DNA of 64,000 nt, taken from Clostridia bacterium. Lineage in GTDB: Bacteria; Bacillota; Clostridia; Oscillospirales; Acutalibacteraceae. The notes beneath the pieces were generated by a model. The model saw nothing but the letters and a program-made list of their open reading frames with translations. It searched no databases and was not told where the DNA came from. Positions 17,498 through 24,181 of the stretch are shown here, in pieces. Numbering within the stretch: position 1 is the first letter of the stretch; each line of letters starts with the position of its first letter. Position numbers and translations under genes: made by a program. Where the stretch lies: assembly GCA_017621885.1 (NCBI GenBank), contig JAGASD010000006.1, positions 55,993 through 119,992 on the forward strand, in the 5' to 3' direction.

Positions 17498-19615
17498 ATG
17501 AAAAAGACAGGAAAACGTGTAATTGCTGTGGCTCTTGTTGTTGTAATGACTTTGTCAGTTTTCAGCGTTGGCGCTATTGCTCTTACAAGCTTATTTACAA
17601 AATCAAACACTGTAACTCAGGTTGCCGGCGGTTCAAACGTAATCAACGCTAACAGCGTTGAAGAGGCTATTGAGCTTATGCAGTCAACTCCCGACTTCTT
17701 TGCTGACGCTTCTTCGGAAAACGTTGCAGGCGCAGGTGAAGACACAAACGGTGCCGATGCTGTTGTTTACCCCACAGTTATCATCCCCGGTATCAGCCAG
17801 TCTATCTCTTACCTTGCTGACGAAAACGGCAATCCCGCTGTTAACTCAAACGGTGAAGAGCTTTCCGGCGGTCTTCTTATTCTTGACTCATCAACAATTC
17901 TTCCTACAGTTACAAACAACCTTATCGCTCCCCTCGGCAGAGCTCTTATCAGACAGAATGATAATGACGGCAAGCTGCAGGATGCTGTTTACAATACGGT
18001 TTCCGAGCTTTTCTCAATTCAGGCTTCTGATAAAACAGGTAACCCTGTTAACAATCTTAAAACTGTTCGCTACGACACATCAGTTGGCGGTATGAATCAG
18101 GACGATCAGGATTACTTCTACAGAATGATTCCTATGAAAGCCCTTACTCACGACACAATTGACGTTACAACAGGTGAAGTTGTTCAGGAAGCTATTCTTG
18201 ATGAAAACGATCTTTATCTTTACGCATTCCCTCTTATCGGCGACCCCTTCGAATCAGCTAAGGGTCTTGATGAATACATTCAATTCATAAAAGAGGAAAA
18301 AGGCGTTGACAAGGTTAACGTTGTTACAATCTCTCTTGGCGGCACAATCCTTACAGCTTACTTAGAGATGATGAAAGACATTGACCCCGAATATTCAGAC
18401 ATCAACAGAATTATCAACGTTGTTTCTTGCCTTCAGGGTACTGACGTTATGGGCGATTTCTATATGCGTGAGTTCAAGATCAACGATCCCGAGCATCCCG
18501 AATACGAGCAGTTCTTCTTCAACGAATTCCTTCCTATGATTATGAAGGAATCAAACGGCTACGGCACACTCGGCTACTTAATCAACATCGCACTTAAAAT
18601 TATGCCTAAATCAGTTATTTACGCTATCCTTTCAGGTGCTGTTGAAGGTATTATCGATACACTTATGATTAACTGTCCTCAGTTCTGGGCTATGATTCCC
18701 ACTGACCGTTATGAAGACGTAAAAGCAAAGTACAACCAGATTTGGACTGAAGATGATTACTCAGAGCTTGCCCCCAAGATTGACAAATTCCAGGAAGCAA
18801 GATTGAACCTTGTTGACAACCTTAATGCTTTTGCTGAAAAAGATAACAGACTTGTTCACAACGTTTGCGGTTTTGGTCTTGACTATGCAACTAAGGATTA
18901 CAATTTCTTTGGTGCTATGAGATCTTCAGACGTTACAAACAGCGACGCTATCATTGACATCGACTCCACATCTCTTGGTGCAACTTATGCTCCTGCAGGC
19001 CAATACCTCCCCGATGATGTTCTTTTTGCAGAGGATGCAATCGTATCTCCCGACGGCAGCATTGACGTATCAACTTGCGCATTCGTTGACACAACATGGT
19101 TCTTCCAGAATCAGCATCACGAGGTTGGCAGAAACGACGTTGTTCTTGCTCTTGTAGGCCGTCTTGTAACAGGTGAAATCAAGAGTGTTGATGATGACTA
19201 TGCATTCCCCAGATTCAACGGTAACCGTAACACAAGAAACATTACCCGTTGGAGACTTGATGATGCATCAGCTTTAATTACAAACTATAACGATGGCATT
19301 ACATATGACATTGAAGGTAATGAGCTTACCTGCTCACAGGCTGATATGGATGAGCTTATTGCAGCTTACAAAGAGTGTCTTGCTCTCCTTCAGGATACAA
19401 TTTGTGAACCCACAGCAGCGGATGCAGCAACAGAAAGAATTGAAGACGCAATTTACAGAGTTGGTCACAACGGTGAATTACCCGTAGAAGACAACTCAAT
19501 GGATGCTCTTCTTGAAGCATTGTGCGAATTCCTCGACACTGTTGTTACAGCAGTTTCAGGCCCCGGCAACGGCTTCTCAGACATTTTCCAGAACGGTGTT
19601 TTCCCCGTAAAATAA
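17498..19615 (+). CDS. Large secreted alpha/beta-hydrolase-like protein
   Basis: A 705-residue exported protein. The ATG at 17498 is chosen for the GGAGG ten bases upstream and because it starts a classic signal peptide (KKTGKR, then a hydrophobic core to about residue 32). The mature protein opens with a Val/Ala/Asn-rich stretch. Then PTVIIPGISQS resembles the oxyanion strand of lipases. A nucleophile elbow reads VVTISLGG, predicted Ser about residue 279, with Thr in place of the usual first Gly of GxSxG. Later segments do not match any family I recognise. Codon use is strongly biased, like the alpha-glucosidase, suggesting abundant expression. Lipase or esterase activity is inference. It is monocistronic and ends at a strong terminator. 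Confidence 0.8.
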   Translation: MKKTGKRVIAVALVVVMTLSVFSVGAIALTSLFTKSNTVTQVAGGSNVINANSVEEAIELMQSTPDFFADASSENVAGAGEDTNGADAVVYPTVIIPGISQSISYLADENGNPAVNSNGEELSGGLLILDSSTILPTVTNNLIAPLGRALIRQNDNDGKLQDAVYNTVSELFSIQASDKTGNPVNNLKTVRYDTSVGGMNQDDQDYFYRMIPMKALTHDTIDVTTGEVVQEAILDENDLYLYAFPLIGDPFESAKGLDEYIQFIKEEKGVDKVNVVTISLGGTILTAYLEMMKDIDPEYSDINRIINVVSCLQGTDVMGDFYMREFKINDPEHPEYEQFFFNEFLPMIMKESNGYGTLGYLINIALKIMPKSVIYAILSGAVEGIIDTLMINCPQFWAMIPTDRYEDVKAKYNQIWTEDDYSELAPKIDKFQEARLNLVDNLNAFAEKDNRLVHNVCGFGLDYATKDYNFFGAMRSSDVTNSDAIIDIDSTSLGATYAPAGQYLPDDVLFAEDAIVSPDGSIDVSTCAFVDTTWFFQNQHHEVGRNDVVLALVGRLVTGEIKSVDDDYAFPRFNGNRNTRNITRWRLDDASALITNYNDGITYDIEGNELTCSQADMDELIAAYKECLALLQDTICEPTAADAATERIEDAIYRVGHNGELPVEDNSMDALLEALCEFLDTVVTAVSGPGNGFSDIFQNGVFPVK

Positions 19616-19630
19616 TCCGTTTCAATTCAC

Positions 19631-19659
19631 TTGAACTTATTGAGTTTATATGATATAAT
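19631..19659 (+). promoter_or_regulatory. Sigma-A promoter of mtaB
   Basis: TTGAAC is 17 bases from TATAAT, only two bases before the terminator hairpin of the upstream gene. Transcription would start inside that hairpin's 5' arm. Confidence 0.65.
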
Positions 19660-19660
19660 T

Positions 19661-19693
19661 TCACTCCCGAAGAAATTCGGGAGTGATTTTTTA
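19661..19693 (+). terminator. Terminator of the secreted hydrolase-like gene
   Basis: A perfect 11-bp stem TCACTCCCGAA/TTCGGGAGTGA with a GAAA loop is followed by TTTTTTATT. Confidence 0.9.
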
Positions 19694-19707
19694 TTCAGAG
19701 GTTATGT

Positions 19708-20991
19708 ATGAAGGTTTATTTTTACACACTGGGTTGTAAGGTTAATCAGTATGAATCCCAGGAAATGAGCGAGCTTTTTGAAAAGAGCGGTCATACTATT
19801 ATATATAATATAGAGTCGGCCGATATTGCTGTTGTTAATTCTTGCACAGTTACCGCCGAAAGCGTGAGAAAAACAAGGCAGACCATAAGACGTTTTAAAA
19901 AGAAAAATCCCCGTTGCATAATTGTTTTAACCGGCTGTGCTTCTCAGGCTGAAAAGCAGATTATTGAGAGCTTGCCTGAGGTTGATGTTTTTCTCGGAAA
20001 CAGAAGCAATATTCAAATTGTTGCCGCCGTTGAAAAGCACATTAATGAGCAAACACAAATCAATATGCACCTCGAACACGAAACGGGTGATCCGTTTATA
20101 GGAACAGGCATAACACGCTTTGACGGTCACACAAGAGCCTTTTTGAAAATCCAGGACGGATGTGACAGATTCTGTTCATATTGTCTTATACCCATGGCAA
20201 GGGGTCGCTCCCGTTCAAAGTCACTCGAATTGATTGATATAGAGCTTTGTGCATTGGCAAAAAACGGCTACAAGGAGATTGTTTTTGTAGGTATCAATTT
20301 ATCTGATTACGGCAAAAATACTCCCTACTCACTCCCGGATGCGCTAAAGCTTGCAGAAAAATATGACACAATAGAAAGAGTGCGCTTAGGCTCACTCGAA
20401 CCCGACCACATAACCGATAAAATGATTAAAGAGCTAAAAGCTGTAACTAAGCTCTGCCCACAATTTCATATTTCCGTTCAAAGCGGATGTAATAACGTTC
20501 TGAAAAAAATGAACAGACATTATACTGCAGAAGAATACAAAGCCCTCACTGTTAAATTGAGAGAAACCTTTCCCGATGCCACAATTACAACAGATGTGCT
20601 TGTGGGCTTTCCGTGCGAAACAGAAGAAGATTTTGAAACAACTGTTAATTTTGTAAAAGATATTAAATTTGAAAAGGTGCACGTATTCCCCTATTCTGTG
20701 CGCAAAGGCACCGTTGCCGCTAAAATGGAGCAGCACACCAATTCTTTAAAAGAAAAGAGAGCTGCTGACCTTATTGAAATCACAAATAAAATCCGTGCAG
20801 AATACCTGAAAGCGCAGACAGGAAAAACTGTTGAAGCTTTATTTGAAACCGAAAGAGACGGTTTCTATGAAGGCTACACCAAAAATTATACTCCTGTTAG
20901 GGTTTATACAGATGAAAACTTGCACGGAAAAGTGCTGAATGTTACAATTACACAGTCAAAAGATGATTACTGCATTGGTAAATTGAATTAA
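19708..20991 (+). CDS. mtaB: tRNA t6A37 methylthiotransferase MtaB
   Basis: A 427-residue radical SAM methylthiotransferase adding a 2-methylthio group to N6-threonylcarbamoyladenosine at tRNA position 37. The N-terminal MTTase domain begins KVYFYTLGCKVNQYES, with cluster ligands including C10. The radical SAM CxxxCxxC lies in DGCDRFCSYCLIPMARG near residue 150. A C-terminal TRAM-like segment follows from about 370. Length is normal for the family. It starts 15 bases after the upstream terminator, with AGAGG as ribosome site, and sits next to a tRNA cluster. Confidence 0.93.
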   Translation: MKVYFYTLGCKVNQYESQEMSELFEKSGHTIIYNIESADIAVVNSCTVTAESVRKTRQTIRRFKKKNPRCIIVLTGCASQAEKQIIESLPEVDVFLGNRSNIQIVAAVEKHINEQTQINMHLEHETGDPFIGTGITRFDGHTRAFLKIQDGCDRFCSYCLIPMARGRSRSKSLELIDIELCALAKNGYKEIVFVGINLSDYGKNTPYSLPDALKLAEKYDTIERVRLGSLEPDHITDKMIKELKAVTKLCPQFHISVQSGCNNVLKKMNRHYTAEEYKALTVKLRETFPDATITTDVLVGFPCETEEDFETTVNFVKDIKFEKVHVFPYSVRKGTVAAKMEQHTNSLKEKRAADLIEITNKIRAEYLKAQTGKTVEALFETERDGFYEGYTKNYTPVRVYTDENLHGKVLNVTITQSKDDYCIGKLN

Positions 20992-21024
20992 TGAAATATT
21001 TTTTCTTTAAATTAAAAATTAACC

Positions 21025-21053
21025 TTGACAACGTTATATTGTTGTGATAAAAT
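21025..21053 (+). promoter_or_regulatory. Sigma-A promoter of the tRNA cluster
   Basis: A perfect TTGACA is 17 bases from TAAAAT, 20 bases before the first tRNA. Confidence 0.8.
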
Positions 21054-21072
21054 GTCTGTTGTTGTGACACAC

Positions 21073-21146
21073 GCGGGTGTAGTTCAATGGTAGAATCCCA
21101 GCCTTCCAAGCTGGTCGTGTGGGTTCGATTCCCATCACCCGCTCCA
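21073..21146 (+). tRNA. tRNA-Gly (TCC)
   Basis: The cloverleaf closes with acceptor GCGGGTG/CACCCGC, the anticodon loop is CTTCCAA (TCC), the T-loop is TTCGATT, and CCA is encoded. Confidence 0.95.
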
Positions 21147-21152
21147 CAACGC

Positions 21153-21229
<77 letters not shown>

Positions 21230-21234
21230 TATAT

Positions 21235-21312
21235 GGTGGATGTAGCTCAGTTGGTCAGAGTGCCAGGTTGTGGCCCTGGAGGTCGTCGGTTCGACCCCGA
21301 TCATCCACCCCA
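21235..21312 (+). tRNA. tRNA-His (GTG)
   Basis: The acceptor is GTGGATG/CATCCAC, with the extra 5' G (21235) opposite C73 that marks tRNA-His. The anticodon is GTG and CCA is encoded. Confidence 0.95.
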
Positions 21313-21319
21313 TTTTTTA

Positions 21320-21355
21320 AGTCAAACTCCAGACTGTTCAGTTTGCAGTTTGACT
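21320..21355 (+). other. Long hairpin between tRNA-His and tRNA-Gln
   Basis: AGTCAAACT pairs with AGTTTGACT, and within the loop CAGACTG pairs with CAGTTTG, giving a nearly continuous 16-bp stem followed by ATTTTAAT. It may be a processing signal or an attenuating terminator inside the tRNA operon. Confidence 0.6.
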
Positions 21356-21365
21356 ATTTTAATAT

Positions 21366-21440
21366 AGGGATGTAGCCAAGCGGTAAGGCAACGGACTTTG
21401 ACTCCGTCATTCGTGAGTTCGAACCTCGCCATCCCTGCCA
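21366..21440 (+). tRNA. tRNA-Gln (TTG)
   Basis: The acceptor is AGGGATG/CATCCCT, the anticodon loop is CTTTGAC (TTG), the T-loop is TTCGAAC, and CCA is encoded. A terminator follows directly. Confidence 0.94.
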
Positions 21441-21479
21441 AAATATCAATCAATCCTTTAGGGTTGGTTGATATTTTTT
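21441..21479 (+). terminator. Terminator of the tRNA operon (first copy)
   Basis: A 15-bp stem (AATATCAA-TCAATCC with GGGTTGG-TTGATATT, loop TTTA) is followed by T6. Confidence 0.9.
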
Positions 21480-21485
21480 ACTGTT

Positions 21486-21591
21486 GCGAGGTTCGAAAAG
21501 GGCAAACGCTTGCGTTAAAAACAGTCCGGGGGACTGTTTTGATGCCCGTGTGCGTGCCGAAATGCGCAGAAGCATTTCGGGCGAACCTCGC
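21486..21591 (+). other. Structured spacer element between the tRNA-Gln end copies
   Basis: GCGAGGTTCG (21486-21495) is the reverse complement of CGAACCTCGC in the second tRNA-end copy (21582-21591) and could close a large fold. Inside are GGGCA/TGCCC (21500-21504 with 21543-21547), a 10-bp hairpin AAAACAGTCC/GGACTGTTTT (21518-21540) and a 9-bp hairpin CCGAAATGC/GCATTTCGG (21557-21580). No convincing coding signal is present. It may be a small non-autonomous element or a structured RNA. Confidence 0.6.
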
Positions 21592-21601
21592 CATCCCTGC
21601 C

Positions 21602-21642
21602 AAAATATCAATCGACCCTTTAGGGTGGGTTGATATTTTTTT
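21602..21642 (+). terminator. Second copy of the tRNA-Gln terminator
   Basis: AATATCAA-TCGACCC pairs with GGGTGGG-TTGATATT (one mismatch, loop TTTA), followed by T7. Confidence 0.85.
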
Positions 21643-21645
21643 GTA

Positions 21646-21674
21646 TTGATATATATTTTCTTTTATGTTAGAAT
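21646..21674 (+). promoter_or_regulatory. Predicted promoter of the dCMP deaminase gene
   Basis: TTGATA is 17 bases from TAGAAT, about 30 bases before the ATG at 21706. It overlaps the tail of the preceding terminator. Confidence 0.55.
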
Positions 21675-21705
21675 TTTATTAATATAAATTTTTAAGGAGT
21701 ATATT

Positions 21706-22191
21706 ATGGTCTATCCCGAACCCAACAAGCTTGTTTCAAAAACAGATACCTATCTTAACTGTGCTGAGGTATTCGCTTACAGAAGCACTTGTTTAAAAAG
21801 AAAATACGGAGCAGTTATTGTAAAGGATGACGTTGTTGTTTCAACCGGTTACAACGGTTCACCCAGAGGCTTTGAAAACTGTTGTGAAATAGGTTACTGT
21901 CCGCGAATGGAGCAAAATATGCATCAAGGTGAAGGTTACGGAATATGCAGAGCCGTTCACGCAGAAATGAACGCTTTGCTCAACTGTTCACGCCAACAAA
22001 CTTTAGGTGCTGATTTGTATCTTACGGGAATAAACCCTTCAGATAACTCTGTTTATAAATCAAAGCCCTGCCCCGTTTGCGCCAGAAACATCATACAAGC
22101 AGGCATCAGAAACGTTTATTTAAGAGTCGGGGAAGGTCCCGATAATTATATTGTAATCCCCGCCACCGAGCTTAATTGGTTACAAAGATAA
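21706..22191 (+). CDS. dCMP deaminase family protein (ComEB-like)
   Basis: A 161-residue zinc-dependent cytidine/deoxycytidylate deaminase. The metal site is complete: HAEMNALL (about 85-92) supplies His and the catalytic Glu, and PCPVC (about 120-124) supplies two Cys. The segment YGAVIVKDDVVVSTGYNGSPRG near residues 35-56 is typical of dCMP deaminase. It converts dCMP to dUMP for thymidylate supply. Ribosome site AAGGAG precedes the ATG. It is monocistronic, between the tRNA cluster and a shared terminator. Confidence 0.9.
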   Translation: MVYPEPNKLVSKTDTYLNCAEVFAYRSTCLKRKYGAVIVKDDVVVSTGYNGSPRGFENCCEIGYCPRMEQNMHQGEGYGICRAVHAEMNALLNCSRQQTLGADLYLTGINPSDNSVYKSKPCPVCARNIIQAGIRNVYLRVGEGPDNYIVIPATELNWLQR

Positions 22192-22192
22192 A

Positions 22193-22229
22193 AAATCCGC
22201 TCACAAGCTTCAAACTTGTGAGCGGATTT
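22193..22229. terminator. Bidirectional terminator
   Basis: A perfect 15-bp stem AAATCCGCTCACAAG/CTTGTGAGCGGATTT with a seven-base loop sits between two convergent genes, two bases from each stop. Confidence 0.9.
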
Positions 22230-22231
22230 AT

Positions 22232-23185
22232 TTATTTCAATTTAATTTCGTACTTACCGTATTCAACGTCGACACTTTTACCTTCAACGAATTTTCTTGG
22301 TATAAAGAGAACCTTGTCTTCATAAACCTCGCAATAATAACCGACACCACAATCAGTAAAGCCGAAGTTATTCTCCTTTCGGTAACAAGGAATGCTTATT
22401 GAATAAACACCGTTGCTTTCATTTAAAACCTCGAATGTTTTTTCAAAAAGGCCGCCGTGCAAATGACCGTTTATGAAAATTACGTTTTTATATTTTTCCA
22501 TAACAGCTCTTACAAGATGTGACTGCTCACCCATATCCCCTGTTTTCCAAACCTCGGGAAGACCGTGAGTATTGGCAAAAGCCTGATGACACATAACAAA
22601 AGCAGGTTTATTGTCTTTAGTCGCTCTTTTAAGCTCGTTGTCGAGGAAATCTATCTGCTCCTGAGTAATATGTGCTTTTTCGAGCACGCGCTTTTCTGTG
22701 CCTATAACAATAAAGGTGTAGCCGTTAATATCATAAGAATAATAGCTTTTGCCGTTATTGTTAAGGTTAAGGTATTCATTTGCCTTATCCATTATTATCT
22801 TCTGATTTCTGCCATACTGAAAACGGACATCGTGATTACCCATTGTAACAAAAAGCTTGTAATCATTTTTATATTTATCAAAAACATTAAAGAAGCGGTT
22901 GTACTCTTTCCTTTTGCCGTATTCAGCCAAATCACCTGCAATAAGCACAGCTTCAAACTTCTTCTCGGCTGAGGCAATATCCTTAAAAAAGTTATCAAGG
23001 TTGACAGTTGCGCTATCTTTATCAATCAGGTGTGTGTCTGCAATACAAGCGAAAGCAAGCTTGAGATTGTCTTTGTCTGCAAACCTGATAGGCTCATCTT
23101 TAGAAAGCGCAAACACCTGGTCATAATCGGGTGACATTGCTTTAAACTGTTTCTTATATTTATCAATAAAAGTTTCAATAGACAT
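22232..23185 (-). CDS. Calcineurin-like metallophosphoesterase
   Basis: A 317-residue phosphoesterase. Motifs in order are ADTH (near residue 53), AGDLAE (near 86), GNHD (near 116), CHQAF and GHLHGG (near 240), giving a complete dinuclear metal site. The ATG at 23183-23185 is chosen because GAGGGG is seven bases upstream; the frame opens 15 bases earlier. There is no signal peptide. The substrate is unknown. It lies 15 bases after the M28 peptidase gene and shares its promoter. Confidence 0.85.
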   Translation of the reverse strand: MSIETFIDKYKKQFKAMSPDYDQVFALSKDEPIRFADKDNLKLAFACIADTHLIDKDSATVNLDNFFKDIASAEKKFEAVLIAGDLAEYGKRKEYNRFFNVFDKYKNDYKLFVTMGNHDVRFQYGRNQKIIMDKANEYLNLNNNGKSYYSYDINGYTFIVIGTEKRVLEKAHITQEQIDFLDNELKRATKDNKPAFVMCHQAFANTHGLPEVWKTGDMGEQSHLVRAVMEKYKNVIFINGHLHGGLFEKTFEVLNESNGVYSISIPCYRKENNFGFTDCGVGYYCEVYEDKVLFIPRKFVEGKSVDVEYGKYEIKLK

Positions 23186-23200
23186 TTTTATACCCCTCAA

Positions 23201-24115
23201 TTAAACTTTTGATACAAATTCAACAAAGCCTGACGAAATAATATCAATATTATTTTCGTCGCAATTCATATCTTTTTTTGTATGTATTTTATCAAGATAA
23301 TAACCTATAACAGGCTTCTTTTTAAGAGTCGCTACAGCTATATTTGTAGGAAATCCCATCTGGTCAGACGGATAAAAAGTGTTTGAAGATTTTTCAAAAC
23401 GAATACTTTTCCCCTCTGCACATTTAAAAGATGAATTAAATGCATCGCCGAAATTTTTTCTTGCTTTTTTATTGGATACAAATAATATATGATCTCCGTC
23501 ACCAACACAATCAATATTCACAATAAGCTTGTTTTCCAAAACAGATTTATGCTTCTTTCTGAAAAAAGCCGAACCCAACATACCATTTTCTTCATTGTCA
23601 AATAAAACAAAAGCGCATTTTGACCTTTGTTCGGGTGGCAGCTTTGAAATTGTTTCTAAAACGGTAACAACACCCGAGGTGTTATCGTTAGCTGTGTGTT
23701 CGTTAGGTTTTCCTGCATAGAAAACCGAAATCATAAGAACAAGAACAAATAGAATATATGTATAATAAGATATAATAAAGCTTTGAGAAAAATAATCGAC
23801 AATAAAATACACAGGAATAAGCAAAATAAAAAAAGGTGCCGCTATCAAAAGGCTGTAAAGCAAAGTGAATAAAATATTTTTGGGAAAAATAAGATTAGGA
23901 AAGGGTAACTGCGCACAAGTGTCATAATGAGCTGTAAAAATAATCTTCGCAGTATCAACATTGCCGATAACAATGTTTCTGTTTTTTCCGAAACCACCTT
24001 CTTCAATCACAGTATCGCTGTAATATGATTTAATTAAATCTATAAAATCAGTTTTTTGATTCCGCTTCTTACGAACCTGAAATTGTTGTAAAACTCTTCT
24101 GGATAAATCAGTCAT
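23201..24115 (-). CDS. Membrane-embedded M28-family peptidase
   Basis: A 304-residue protein with an M28 aminopeptidase fold interrupted by two or three membrane helices (about 95-165). Zinc ligands are visible in AHYDT, NDNTSG, DNEENGMLGS, NIDCVGD and DKIHTKKD, so the dinuclear site appears complete. The start at 24113-24115 follows GGAGG nine bases upstream. Helices inserted between the first and second metal ligands are unusual for secreted M28 enzymes and place the active site at the membrane. Substrate and sidedness are unknown. It is the first gene of an operon with the phosphoesterase. Confidence 0.85.
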   Translation of the reverse strand: MTDLSRRVLQQFQVRKKRNQKTDFIDLIKSYYSDTVIEEGGFGKNRNIVIGNVDTAKIIFTAHYDTCAQLPFPNLIFPKNILFTLLYSLLIAAPFFILLIPVYFIVDYFSQSFIISYYTYILFVLVLMISVFYAGKPNEHTANDNTSGVVTVLETISKLPPEQRSKCAFVLFDNEENGMLGSAFFRKKHKSVLENKLIVNIDCVGDGDHILFVSNKKARKNFGDAFNSSFKCAEGKSIRFEKSSNTFYPSDQMGFPTNIAVATLKKKPVIGYYLDKIHTKKDMNCDENNIDIISSGFVEFVSKV

Positions 24116-24141
24116 ATAACACACCTCCGAAGCACATTTAA

Positions 24142-24170
24142 ATTATATTAAAAGCAAAGAATAATGTCAA
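24142..24170 (-). promoter_or_regulatory. Sigma-A promoter of the M28 peptidase operon
   Basis: On the minus strand a perfect TTGACA is 17 bases from a perfect TATAAT, about 30 bases upstream of the start. Confidence 0.85.
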
Positions 24171-24181
24171 TGAACATTTTC

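Larger units (their letters stand above)
21420..21613 (+). repeat. Direct repeats: 3' end of tRNA-Gln duplicated 162 bases downstream
   Basis: Thirty-two identical bases at 21420-21451 and 21582-21613 cover the T-arm 3' side, the acceptor 3' strand, CCA and the start of the terminator. The terminator stems beyond them are related but diverged. The second copy has no tRNA body. This is the layout left by integration or insertion at a tRNA 3' end. Confidence 0.9.

Noticed and set aside
21582-21613. Second tRNA-Gln gene
   Set aside because: Only the T-arm 3' side and acceptor 3' strand are present; no D-arm or anticodon arm precedes them.
21398-21649. 83-codon open frame across the tRNA-Gln region
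   Set aside because: It translates the duplicated tRNA end and terminators; the repeated peptide is a by-product of the DNA repeat.
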